In this document: piece after piece, positions 1 to 7,827 of the stretch | How the letters are laid out: each line of letters starts with the position of its first letter | Position numbering within the stretch: position 1 is the first letter of the stretch | DNA from: Fuscovulum sp. | GTDB taxonomy: Bacteria; Pseudomonadota; Alphaproteobacteria; Rhodobacterales; Rhodobacteraceae | Length of the DNA stretch: 64,000 nt | Assembly (NCBI GenBank): GCA_035192965.1 | Contig: CP136571.1 | Coordinates: forward strand, 2,932,501 to 2,996,500 | Direction of reading: 5' to 3' | The notes under the pieces: model-generated | Database searches by the model: none | Told to the model about the DNA's origin: nothing | The model's input: the letters and a program-made list of their open reading frames with translations, nothing else | Program-made: the position numbers and the translations under genes

Positions 1-685
1 GCCCCGCCGCCACCTTGTCTTTGTCTGCCGCCCGCATCGCGGCATCCGGCCAAGGGTCGGGCTCGCCCCCGGTGGCGATGCCAAGTTGCAGATGCGCCTC
101 ACCGCCCAGCGCCAGAACCGGGCCGAACGCCTCGAACTCGCGCAGCTCTCCGCTGGCCGTGCCATCCGCAGCCATCACCACCTCATGCCCATGCGGCATC
201 TGCGCCCCATGCAGCAGCCCCGCCTGTTGCAGGGCCAGCGTGTTGGCCCAGACCGTATGATGATCCGGCGACATCATCGCGATGGGTCTATCCGCGATCA
301 CCCGGTCCAGATCATGCCGCGTGACCGCCTCACCCAGAATTTCATAGGCCGCCCCCTGCGCCATCAGCAGCGCGCGATCCGGATTCTTGGCCGCATAGTC
401 CATAAACGCCGCCTTCAGCGCATCGAACCCCATCAGCCCACCGATCTGCAACTGCACCAGTTCCGCGCCCCCAAGCACCAGATGCAGATGGCTTTCCACG
501 AACCCCGGCAACAGCGTCCGCCCGCCCGCATCGATCACACGTGTCGCAGGCCCGGCCAGCGCCGCCACCTCTGCCCCGCCCACTGCCGCGATCCGGCCCG
601 CACGCACGGCCACCGCCACCGCCCGTGGCCGCCCCGGATCCATGGTCAGAACCTTCGCATTGGTCACGATCAGATCGACATCCAT
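1..685 (-). CDS. Amidohydrolase, YtcJ-like family (3' end cut by window edge)
   Basis: The visible 228 N-terminal residues start with a typical amidohydrolase beta-sandwich (DLIVTNAKVLTMD, then RAVAVAVRAGRIAAVG) followed by the metal-site strand LLPGFVESHLHL, whose HxH pair normally binds Zn. The SPDHHTVWANTLAL segment and the wide spacing after HxH fit the YtcJ / amidohydrolase-3 group of exo-enzyme-like hydrolases. The substrate cannot be read from the sequence. The start at 685 follows GAGGGCAGGG, a usable ribosome site. The gene lies downstream of the ureohydrolase on the same strand, separated by a dispersed repeat, so they could be co-transcribed. The C-terminal metal ligands are outside the window. 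Confidence 0.8.
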   Translation of the reverse strand, partial: MDVDLIVTNAKVLTMDPGRPRAVAVAVRAGRIAAVGGAEVAALAGPATRVIDAGGRTLLPGFVESHLHLVLGGAELVQLQIGGLMGFDALKAAFMDYAAKNPDRALLMAQGAAYEILGEAVTRHDLDRVIADRPIAMMSPDHHTVWANTLALQQAGLLHGAQMPHGHEVVMAADGTASGELREFEAFGPVLALGGEAHLQLGIATGGEPDPWPDAAMRAADKDKVAAG

Positions 686-700
686 CCCTGCCCTCATCTT

Positions 701-727
701 CTTCATCTTGGTTTCAAATACCCTGGG
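701..727 (-). repeat. Dispersed intergenic repeat, copy 1
   Basis: On the plus strand this reads CTTCATCTTGG, four variable bases, AAATACCC, then a G run. It is one of four copies in the first 18 kb (others at 4664, 9112, 17284). On the minus strand it follows the ureohydrolase stop codon and a GC-rich hairpin (GCGCCGCC/GGCGGCGC near 733-751), so the hairpin plus repeat may form a 3' processing or termination element. Confidence 0.65.
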
Positions 728-767
728 GGACGCGCCGCCTGTGGCGGCGCGGGGGGCAAGGCCACCT

Positions 768-1733
768 TTACCCCTTGATCCGTTCCGCCATCACGCACAG
801 CAACTCGAACATGATCGAGATCCCCAGCCAGGCCGTCCCGCCCGACGGATCGAAGGGAGGGCTCACCTCCACCAGATCGGCCCCCACCACATTCACCCCG
901 CGCAAGCCCCGAACCACCTCCAGCGCCTGCCAGCTGTTCGGCCCCCCCACCTCGGGCGTGCCGGTGCCGGGGGCAAAGGTCGGGTCCACGAAGTCGATAT
1001 CATAAGTGATATAGGTGTCCCCGGTCCCCACGATATCGCGCGCCTCGGCCATCACATCCTCCACCCCCCGCCGGTGAAACTCACCGATGGGAATGATCCG
1101 GATGCCATTGGCGGCGGCAAAATCCCAATCCTCGCGCCCATAGGCCGTGCCGCGAATGCCGATCAGGCAATAGCGTTTGGGGTCAATCAACCCCTCCTCC
1201 ACTGCGCGGCGGAAGGGCGTGCCGTGATTATAGCGGCTGGTCCCGAAATAGATGTCGTTCAGGTCGGTATGGCTGTCGAACTGGATCATCCCCACCGGGC
1301 GATGCTTGGCCACCGCGCGCAGGATGGGCAGGCTGCACAGATGATCCCCGCCCCCGGTCAGCGGCAGAATGCCCGCCGCCACCACGCGGGAATAAAACGC
1401 CTCCATCCGCGCGAGCGAATCCATCAGGTCACCGGGGTTCGGCGCCACATCCCCCAGATCAGCGCAGCGCGCCAATTCGAAAGGCGCCACCCATGTCGCC
1501 CCATTCTGCGCCCGGATCATCGTCGACAGATCCCGCAACTGCCGCGGCCCATGGCGCGGACCGGGGCGGTTGGTCGTCCCGCCGTCCCAGGGCGCACCGA
1601 TCAGCCCGATCTGCACCTCGCCCAGCCGCGGGTCATCCAGCCCCACATGCGGCAGGCGCATGAAGGTGGGAATGCCCGCGAATCGCGGCAGATCGAACCC
1701 CGAAACCGGCCTGAAAAATCCCGTCTCCGTCAT
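768..1733 (-). CDS. Agmatinase/arginase family ureohydrolase
   Basis: This 321-residue protein has the whole Mn-binding signature of the ureohydrolase fold: GGGDH, FDSHTD (the usual DAHxD with Ser for Ala), and YDIDFVDPTFAPGTGTPE. The enzymes hydrolyse a guanidino group to urea plus an amine. The N-terminal MRLPH followed by GLIGAPWDGGTTNRPGPRHGP is typical of agmatinase and guanidinobutyrase/guanidinopropionase rather than arginase. The exact substrate is open. The DSHTD variant is frequent among non-agmatine members. The start ATG follows GGCAGGGATGCG. It is divergent from bactofilin (197-bp gap) and upstream of an amidohydrolase, which suggests degradation of a nitrogen compound. Confidence 0.9.
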   Translation of the reverse strand: MTETGFFRPVSGFDLPRFAGIPTFMRLPHVGLDDPRLGEVQIGLIGAPWDGGTTNRPGPRHGPRQLRDLSTMIRAQNGATWVAPFELARCADLGDVAPNPGDLMDSLARMEAFYSRVVAAGILPLTGGGDHLCSLPILRAVAKHRPVGMIQFDSHTDLNDIYFGTSRYNHGTPFRRAVEEGLIDPKRYCLIGIRGTAYGREDWDFAAANGIRIIPIGEFHRRGVEDVMAEARDIVGTGDTYITYDIDFVDPTFAPGTGTPEVGGPNSWQALEVVRGLRGVNVVGADLVEVSPPFDPSGGTAWLGISIMFELLCVMAERIKG

Positions 1734-1930
1734 CGCATCCCTGCCTTTGCCCTGATTCCCGGCACCATTTCACCGCCCCATTCCGCCTTTGTCAGGTCCA
1801 CAACCGACATGCCACGCCACAACCTTGGGATATCCGGGGCGGAAATCCCGCCCTTCCCCCTGCCACCCGCCCTCGGGTCTTGACCGCCGCGCCCGCTTCC
1901 CCCCTTATCGGCTCACATCCGGAGGACCCC

Positions 1931-2305
1931 ATGTTCAGCAAGACCGATCCCGCCACCCCCTCTGCCCAGCCGCCGCGCGCACCGAACCCGAATGCCGGGA
2001 AATCGGTCCTCGCCTCGGATCTGCGGATCACCGGCGAAATCTCCTCCACCGGCGCGGTCGAGGTCTTTGGCGAAATCGACGGCAACCTCGCCGCCCGCAG
2101 CCTGATGATCGGCAGCGAAGGCAGCGTCAAAGGCTCCGTCTCGGCCGAAACGATCGAGGTGAAGGGCGCCCTCGACGGCCGCGTCAGCACCCAGTCCTTC
2201 ACCCTTCGCGCCTCGGCCAAGGTCGAGGCCGACATCACCTACTCCGCCCTCGTCATCGAAAGTGGCGCCCAGATCGAAGGCCGCTTCACCCGCCCGAAAG
2301 GCTGA
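1931..2305 (+). CDS. Bactofilin (polymer-forming cytoskeletal protein)
   Basis: The 124-residue protein has a short disordered Pro-rich N-terminus (about 25 residues) and then a right-handed beta-helix core. The core shows regular hydrophobic/Gly turns such as ITGEISSTGAVEVFGEIDGNL and VKGSVSAETIEVKGALDGRV. Bactofilins form nucleotide-free filaments on membranes and help position cell-wall enzymes. The length fits the small single-domain class. The ATG at 1931 was chosen because GGAGGA sits five bases upstream; the longer in-frame extension starting at 1880 lacks such a site. A rho-independent terminator follows directly. Confidence 0.9.
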   Translation: MFSKTDPATPSAQPPRAPNPNAGKSVLASDLRITGEISSTGAVEVFGEIDGNLAARSLMIGSEGSVKGSVSAETIEVKGALDGRVSTQSFTLRASAKVEADITYSALVIESGAQIEGRFTRPKG

Positions 2306-2340
2306 TCCGCGCAGGCAATGCGCAAATCAACCGCTCAAGC

Positions 2341-2371
2341 ACGGCCCCCGACGGGGGCCGTTCGCGTTTTC
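2341..2371 (+). terminator. Rho-independent terminator after bactofilin
   Basis: A perfect 9-bp stem (ACGGCCCCC / GGGGGCCGT) with a 3-base loop is followed by TCGCGTTTT, 35 bases after the bactofilin stop. Confidence 0.8.
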
Positions 2372-2495
2372 GGGTCACGCGATACTCCCTCCGCCCCCTG
2401 CCTTGGTCTTTCCAGCCGCAATCCAAAAAGGTCGGAACCCGCCGCCCACTGACAGTCGCAGCGCGCGACAGCCGGGATAGCCGCCAGCGCGGCGG

Positions 2496-2771
2496 TCAGT
2501 CCTTGGGAACCAGCGTGACAACACAGGAATCGTGGGTGTCGAGCCCGGCCTTCGCACATTGAGGCGCGGTCAGGTTAAAGAAGAACACGTCCGACCCTTT
2601 TCCCCAGGGGTGGATGATCCTGTGAAACGGCCCCGTCTCGTTCAGCATAACCTCCGCAGGAAAGGCCACTGTCCTGCCGTTCACATGTTCCGGCTTCACA
2701 ACGATGTATCGCGGAAGAAATGCTTCCTTGCGCAGGACTCGCGCCGCAAAGATGATGGGGGCTTTTTTCAT
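2496..2771 (-). CDS. Small conserved-looking hypothetical protein
   Basis: The 91-residue protein is not confidently recognised. It is a compact, soluble, beta-rich sequence (RYIVVKPEHVNGRTVAFPAE, then FHRIIHPWGKGSDVFFFNL) with a C-terminal CVVTLVPKD. The pattern recalls DUF1905-like double-psi barrels, but this is a guess. The start at 2771 is chosen because GGAAGG lies seven bases upstream; the in-frame start ten codons earlier has no such site. It stands alone between convergent and codirectional neighbours, with no operon partner visible. Confidence 0.6.
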   Translation of the reverse strand: MKKAPIIFAARVLRKEAFLPRYIVVKPEHVNGRTVAFPAEVMLNETGPFHRIIHPWGKGSDVFFFNLTAPQCAKAGLDTHDSCVVTLVPKD

Positions 2772-2900
2772 GTCCAGCCTTCCAAACCGGCGCTGCACCA
2801 ACCGACGTAGGCTAAACGCCTTCGGCCAATCCGCAAAGTGCCCCAGCCGACAGGTGCTTTCACCATTGTCAAAGATCGGGGCAGGCCCGCCAAACCACGG

Positions 2901-3335
2901 TCACCCCGCCATACGCCCCCCCGTCGGCAGGGAATAGGTAAACGTCCCCCGCGCGACAGGCTCCGCCACCCCTTCGGAAAACAGCAGCGCATCCCCCACC
3001 GCCAGCGACCGGCCCAGCTTCAACAGCCGCACCTCCGCCAGCACATCCCGCCCCGCCGCAGGCTTGCGCAGGAAATCCATCGAACAGCCTGTGGTGACGG
3101 CCAGCGCCACAGGCCCCACCCGGCTCAGGACCGCCAGATAGACCGCCACATCCGCCAGCCCGAACATCGCCGGCCCCGACACCGTGCCTCCCGGCCGCAG
3201 ATGCCGCTCTTCTACCCGCAGCCGCAGGCACAGCCCCGCCGTATCTGCCCGCTCCACCGTGAAATCCGCCGCCACCTGCCCGAAGTCGCGCGCCAGAAAC
3301 GCCGTCAACGCTTCGCGGTCCATCACCAGTTCCAT
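2901..3335 (-). CDS. PaaI-family hotdog thioesterase
   Basis: The 144-residue protein has the hotdog-fold thioesterase pattern: RPGGTVSGPAMFGLADVAVYLAVL (the helix after the HxGGxxxx/GPxxxxLaD loop), TTGCSMDFLRKP and LAEVRLLKLGRSLAVGDALLF. Such enzymes cleave acyl- or aryl-CoA thioesters. The substrate is not predictable. The start at 3335 follows GAGGGAAGCG; the much longer in-frame extension (to 3542) runs back through the repeated leader region and is not believable. It is divergent from the enoyl-CoA hydratase gene, so both could act in acyl-CoA metabolism. Confidence 0.85.
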   Translation of the reverse strand: MELVMDREALTAFLARDFGQVAADFTVERADTAGLCLRLRVEERHLRPGGTVSGPAMFGLADVAVYLAVLSRVGPVALAVTTGCSMDFLRKPAAGRDVLAEVRLLKLGRSLAVGDALLFSEGVAEPVARGTFTYSLPTGGRMAG

Positions 3336-3375
3336 CGCTTCCCTCGCCCGCCACACCCCCCTATGCTGGCCCAAA

Positions 3376-3759
3376 GCCAAAGGGGGATGCAATGGCCCAA
3401 GACCTGTTCCTGCACCCAGACCTGCGCATCCGTCCGGCGACCACCGGCAAAGACCCAAGGGCGACGCCATGACCAATCCACCGCATCTGAACCAGTACCC
3501 ATGCCCGGTCCACGCGACCATATCCGCAAACAAACGCGGCAAGGCGATAACCAGAACCCCAATCCCGCGCCACCCAACAGGCCCTGTTCCGGCTGTCTCA
3601 GGCGAAGGCCAAACGGCAATGAAATGACTTAGGACCTGTTTCTACACCAACCGACGCACCCTTTCCCGTCATGAAATCCGAACGTGAAAGGGCGGTGAAA
3701 TGACCAAGACCCGTTCACGCACCCACCCGCGACCACATCCCAAAGCCAAAGGGCGATGA
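3376..3759 (+). repeat. Degenerate repeated leader with a chain of overlapping small ORFs
   Basis: The translation-start region of the downstream hydratase (GCCAAAGGGCGATGACATGACC-AAGACCTG, around 3744-3775) recurs in degraded form at about 3376, 3605 and 3680. Each copy has an A/G-rich Shine-Dalgarno-like stretch, a close ATG and a similar AAGACCTGTTCCTGC-like sequence. Reading on the plus strand gives a chain of tiny ORFs: 3392-3472 (26 aa), 3469-3627 (52 aa), 3671-3703 (10 aa) and 3700-3759 (19 aa). Several are joined by ATGA overlaps, and the last stops two bases before the hydratase ATG. No product resembles a known protein. It may be a tandem-duplication relic or a translation-coupling leader. 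Confidence 0.5.
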
Positions 3760-3760
3760 C

Positions 3761-4552
3761 ATGACCGAAGACCTGATCCTGCGCCAAGACGCCCAGCACA
3801 TCGCCACGCTCACCCTCAACCGCCCGGCCGCCCTGAACGCGCTGTCCGACGCCATGATCGCGGCCCTCTCGGCCGAGCTTGACCGCCTCGCCACCGACCG
3901 CAGCATCCGCGTCATCATCCTGCGCGGCGCAGGCCGCGCCTTCTGCGCGGGCCATGATCTAAAGGAAATGCAAGCCGCCCGCGCCCAGCCTGACAAGGGC
4001 GCCGCCGCCTTTGCCGATCTCTTCGCCCGCTGCGCCGCCCTCATGCAGCGCATCCCCGCCCTGCCCCAACCCGTCATCGCGCAGGTCCACGGTATCGCCA
4101 CCGCTGCGGGCTGCCAGCTTGCCGCATCCTGCGATCTGGTCGTCGCGGCCGAGGACGCGCGTTTCGGCGTGAACGGCGTAAATATCGGCCTGTTTTGCTC
4201 CACCCCCATGGTCGCCCTCACCCGCAAGGTCCCCCCCGCCGTGGCGTTTGAGATGCTGACCACCGGCGAATTCCTCTCCGCCCCCCGCGCCCGCGAGGTG
4301 GGCCTTGTGAACCGCATCGCCGCGCCCGACGCGTTGGAGGATCAAACCCGCCAGCTTGCCGAAACCCTTGCCGCCAAACTCACCGCCGCCGTCCATATCG
4401 GCAAACGCGCCTTCTATCATCAGCTCGGCCTGCCACTGGATCAGGCGTATGCCCGCACCGGGGCGAAGATGGTGGAAAACATGCTGTGGCGCGACACGGA
4501 TGAAGGCATCACCGCCTTTCTGGAAAAGCGCAAACCCGACTGGGCCGACTGA
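3761..4552 (+). CDS. Enoyl-CoA hydratase/isomerase family protein
   Basis: The 263-residue crotonase-fold protein has ATLTLNRPAALNALSD at the N-terminus, the CoA oxyanion-hole segment GAGRAFCAGHDLKEMQ (about residues 65-80) and a second oxyanion segment VHGIATAAGCQLAASCDLVVA. It adds water to, or isomerises, enoyl-CoA. It has Gly-Cys where many hydratases have one catalytic Glu, so some members of this subgroup (ECHDC3-like) have uncertain activity. The C-terminal FLEKRKPDW is typical. The ATG follows an AAAGGGCG-type site in the repeated leader. It is monocistronic as far as can be seen. Confidence 0.9.
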   Translation: MTEDLILRQDAQHIATLTLNRPAALNALSDAMIAALSAELDRLATDRSIRVIILRGAGRAFCAGHDLKEMQAARAQPDKGAAAFADLFARCAALMQRIPALPQPVIAQVHGIATAAGCQLAASCDLVVAAEDARFGVNGVNIGLFCSTPMVALTRKVPPAVAFEMLTTGEFLSAPRAREVGLVNRIAAPDALEDQTRQLAETLAAKLTAAVHIGKRAFYHQLGLPLDQAYARTGAKMVENMLWRDTDEGITAFLEKRKPDWAD

Positions 4553-5187
4553 ACCCCGCGCCGCCAAACCCCGGCCACCGCCGTTTCATCAGGACCTGCT
4601 CCCGCTGCATCACATCGCCCGGAACATGCGGCGTGATATGCCACACAAATCCGGCCCCTGCCGCTTCATCTTGGCAAAAATACCCAAACTCCTACCTCTC
4701 CAGCCCGCGCATACGCCGCCCAATCAAGGCTTCACCGCGCCGCACGTCACCATCCCCTTCACGCCATCGAAGGGAAATCGCTTTCCACCAAGCGACCTGC
4801 CTAGGCGCGCATAAAACACACGGCACCAGCCGCCCCATAATCCGCCCCGGTCCCGAAGGCACTTGCCGAACGGCCTGCCACGACCGCCCGCAGACAGGCG
4901 CAGTCCCCCGCCCCTCAAAGCCCCTCACACGATCATGCCTCAAGCACAGCCCGCCAAACACAGCCATCAACCAAAGCCACATTGCCCCTCTCCGCAACGC
5001 TTCGCGCCTTCAACCCTCCCCCGAAACGCCTAACAAACCCTTTCCACCCACCCCGCAAACCTCGATTCTTGCGTTAACCTTAACGCCCCATGACCGTTCG
5101 CTGCGTGCATACGCCCGTCTGCACAGCCGTCTGCACCACGCGTTGCACCGCCAAAACCCGAAATTCCCAAAGATTACCCCAGCGTTT
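4553..5187. other. Gene-poor intergenic stretch with a palindrome
   Basis: No convincing gene is seen in these 635 bases between the hydratase and the convergent MFS gene. It contains dispersed repeat copy 2 (4664-4685) and a perfect palindrome GCGTTAACCTTAACGC at 5071-5086. Just after this lie two GTCTGCAC words in an ATG-initiated frame (5090 onward) that then runs antisense into the MFS gene; this is not accepted as a gene. Confidence 0.5.
4664..4685 (-). repeat. Dispersed intergenic repeat, copy 2
   Basis: CTTCATCTTGG, three bases, AAATACCC: same orientation as the other three copies. It lies about 500 bases beyond the MFS stop codon and about 110 bases beyond the hydratase stop. Confidence 0.6.
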
Positions 5188-6342
5188 TCAACGCCTTGCC
5201 GCCAGCGCCACACAGGCCGTCAGCGCCAGCACAAACCCGGCCCCGATCATCAGCCAGACCCCGCCCAGCGCCATCAGCCCCGCCCCCATCATCGGGGCCA
5301 TCGCCGCCGCCGCCAGCCCCGGAATGGCCATCATCCCCGCCACCGCGCCATAGCGTCCTTCGCCCAACGTTTCTGCCACCAGCATCGGCCGCAGGATTGT
5401 CAGCACCCCCATCGCCGCCCCCTGACAGGCGGCAAAGCCAAATGCCGCCAGCGGAAACCCGGCCGCGGCCAGCAAAAACCCCGGCCCCACCACCAGCGCC
5501 CCCACCGTGGCCCAGGTCGCAGCCCCCGTCCCGATCCGCGCGCCCATCAGCACCAGCCGCCCGATCACCTGCGCCGGTCCAATCGCCGCCGCCGCCGCAA
5601 TCCCGATCTCGGTCGGTACGGCCAGCGCCTCCATCATCGGGCGGAAATGGTTCACCAGCATCCAATGGTTCAGGTTCACCAGCGAAAACACCGCCGCCAG
5701 CACCACAAACCCCGGCATCCGCAGTACATCCCGCCAGCGCAGCCGCGCCACGTCGCGCCCCACGGGGGCGGCCTCGGTCGCCCGCACCACCACGCGCGCC
5801 GCCCAATATTGCAAAGGCAGCATCACCCCCGCCGCCACACCGGCCGCCACCCAAATCGCCGCCCGCCAGCCCCAGGCCTCGGCAAGCGCCGCGCCGGCCG
5901 GAAAGGCCAGCGTGGATGCCAGCCCCGCCACCAGCGTCACCCGCGTGATCGGCCCCCGCGCCGCGCTGCCAAAGCGCCGGATCAACAGCCCGAAACACAC
6001 GTCATACAGGCACAGCGCCTGCGCCACCCCCAGCCCCGCCCAAGCCAGCAGCCAGACCGCCCCGTTGCCCGACAGCGCCAGCGTCACCAGTGACGCCGCC
6101 CCGATCCCCGGCCCCGCCGCCATCATCCCTACCGCGCGGCCCCGGTCCACCGCCCGCCCCACGGCAGGCGCCATCATGGCCGACATCAAAATCGAAATCA
6201 TCGGCCCCGCGGCAAGCAGCCCGTCGGAAAAGCCGGTCTCGCGCTGCCAATACAGGATCAGCGCCGCAAAAATGTAGAAGAAGCAGGCATATCCCAATGC
6301 CTGCGTCAGGGCGAGCGTCCAGACCGCCCGCCCCTCGGTCAT
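5188..6342 (-). CDS. MFS transporter
   Basis: The 384-residue protein is almost entirely hydrophobic, with about 12 transmembrane segments. The loop after segment 2 reads GRAVDRGRAVGM, a match to the MFS motif A (GxLaDrxGrkxxl), and segment 4/5 carries RVTLVAGLASTLAFPAGAALAE. The substrate is unknown. It starts 12 bases after the stop of the M32 carboxypeptidase gene and lacks its own strong ribosome site, so it is probably translated from the same ctaA-led transcript. Confidence 0.85.
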   Translation of the reverse strand: MTEGRAVWTLALTQALGYACFFYIFAALILYWQRETGFSDGLLAAGPMISILMSAMMAPAVGRAVDRGRAVGMMAAGPGIGAASLVTLALSGNGAVWLLAWAGLGVAQALCLYDVCFGLLIRRFGSAARGPITRVTLVAGLASTLAFPAGAALAEAWGWRAAIWVAAGVAAGVMLPLQYWAARVVVRATEAAPVGRDVARLRWRDVLRMPGFVVLAAVFSLVNLNHWMLVNHFRPMMEALAVPTEIGIAAAAAIGPAQVIGRLVLMGARIGTGAATWATVGALVVGPGFLLAAAGFPLAAFGFAACQGAAMGVLTILRPMLVAETLGEGRYGAVAGMMAIPGLAAAAMAPMMGAGLMALGGVWLMIGAGFVLALTACVALAARR

Positions 6343-6354
6343 CGCGTCACGCGG

Positions 6355-7827
6355 TCAAAGGTCATAAATCGCCGCAAACTTCGCCTCGATGTAATCCAGA
6401 AGCGGCCCTTCATCCGGTTCAAACCCGCAGGCATGGGCAATCGTCTCACGCGGGGACCGCAGCCCGCCATGGCGCTGCAACCGCTCCCGCAGCCATTCGG
6501 TCGCCGGCGCCGTATCCCCCTGCGCCAGATGCGCGTCCAGATCGGGGATATCCGCGCGCAGCGCACGGTGCAGGCAGCCGGCGTAAACATTCCCAAGGCT
6601 ATAGGTCGGGAAATAGCCAAACAGCCCGACCGACCAATGCACATCCTGCAACATGCCCTGCGACGGGCGTTCGACCTTCACGCCGAAATCGGCAGCAAAG
6701 CGGTCATTCCAGGCCGCTTCCAGATCGCCCACCGCCAGATCGCCCGCAATCAGCGCCCGCTCCAGATCAAACCGCATCATGATATGCAGGTTATATTGCA
6801 CCTCATCGGCCTCGGTGCGGATGAAACCGGGCGAAACACGGTTAACGGCACCGTGGAAAGCATCGGCAGAGTTAATCCCAAATTCACCAAACCGCTCGCG
6901 CATCTGCCCGAACAGCCAGCCGGTAAAGGCGCGGCTCCGGCCCAGCTGGTTTTCATAGATGCGGCTCTGGCTTTCATGCACACCCATAGACACGCCGCCA
7001 CCCAAAGGCGACAGGCGATAATCTGAATCTATGCCCAGCTCATAGCAGGCATGTCCCACCTCGTGGATGGTGGAATAGAAACAGTTGAACGGCTCGCGCT
7101 CCACCACCCGCGTGGTGATCCGCGCATCATCGCCCGACCCGGATGAAAACGGATGCACCGCCAGATCCAGCCGCCCCCGGTCCCAGTCATAGCCAAAGGC
7201 CGTGGCCAGATCGCGCGCCAACCGCAACTGCCCCTCACTGCCGAAAACCCCTTCCAGAACAGGTGGTTGCACTGCTGCATTCAACACCCGCGCCCGCAAT
7301 GCCACCAGCCGTGGCCGCATCCTGTCGAACATCGCGCCGATGCTGGCCGCGGTCGCTCCCGGCTCGTAATCGTCCAGCAGCGCGTCATAGACATCGCCGC
7401 CTTGCGCCAAAGCCGCCCCTTCCTCCTGCCGCAGCCGGATCACATCGGCCAGCACCGGCAGGAACCCCGGCACGTCTTCCTTGGCCCGCGCTTCGGCCCA
7501 GATGCCCTGCGCCATGCTGGTGACTCGCGCAATCTCCTGCGCCAGCGCGGCAGGCACCTTTGTCGCCCGATCATAGCTGCGCCGGATCAGCCGCAATTGC
7601 GCGGCCGACACGTCATCCACCGCCACAGCCGCCGCCAGCCAATCGGCAATCCGGCCGTCGGTGCGCCGCGCGTGCAGCACCCCCTCCATCGCGGCCATCT
7701 CTTCCGACCGCTGCTCGGCCGCACCGCGCGGCATCATGGTTTCCTGATCCCAGCCCAGCCGCCCGGCCACCTGCGCCAGCGCCTCGGTCTCGCGCTGGAA
7801 CGCCATCAGTTCGTCATAGGCCGTCAT
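6355..7827 (-). CDS. M32 family metallocarboxypeptidase (Taq type)
   Basis: The 490-residue protein has the M32 zinc motif HEVGH (in FYSTIHEVGHACYELGI), the downstream ESQSRIYENQLGRS (Glu ligand region) and the family segments GWDQETMMPRGA and HPFSSGSGDDARITTRV. M32 enzymes trim C-terminal residues from peptides in the cytoplasm. The length matches the family (about 490-500). The start at 7827 has GGGAGGGGACGGC upstream and overlaps the ctaA stop by four bases (ATGA), indicating translational coupling with ctaA. Confidence 0.93.
   Translation of the reverse strand: MTAYDELMAFQRETEALAQVAGRLGWDQETMMPRGAAEQRSEEMAAMEGVLHARRTDGRIADWLAAAVAVDDVSAAQLRLIRRSYDRATKVPAALAQEIARVTSMAQGIWAEARAKEDVPGFLPVLADVIRLRQEEGAALAQGGDVYDALLDDYEPGATAASIGAMFDRMRPRLVALRARVLNAAVQPPVLEGVFGSEGQLRLARDLATAFGYDWDRGRLDLAVHPFSSGSGDDARITTRVVEREPFNCFYSTIHEVGHACYELGIDSDYRLSPLGGGVSMGVHESQSRIYENQLGRSRAFTGWLFGQMRERFGEFGINSADAFHGAVNRVSPGFIRTEADEVQYNLHIMMRFDLERALIAGDLAVGDLEAAWNDRFAADFGVKVERPSQGMLQDVHWSVGLFGYFPTYSLGNVYAGCLHRALRADIPDLDAHLAQGDTAPATEWLRERLQRHGGLRSPRETIAHACGFEPDEGPLLDYIEAKFAAIYDL

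Noticed and set aside
5090..5353. 87-aa Cys/Thr-rich frame with repeated GTCTGCAC words
   Set aside because: It lies partly antisense to the MFS gene, has no good ribosome site and resembles no protein. The repeated words are mentioned only as a curiosity.
5196..5948. Long Pro/Ala-rich plus-strand frames over the MFS gene (and others like them over olsB, M32 and proA)
   Set aside because: They are antisense to well-supported genes, consist of Pro/Ala/Arg-rich sequence expected from the GC-rich complement, and lack ribosome sites.
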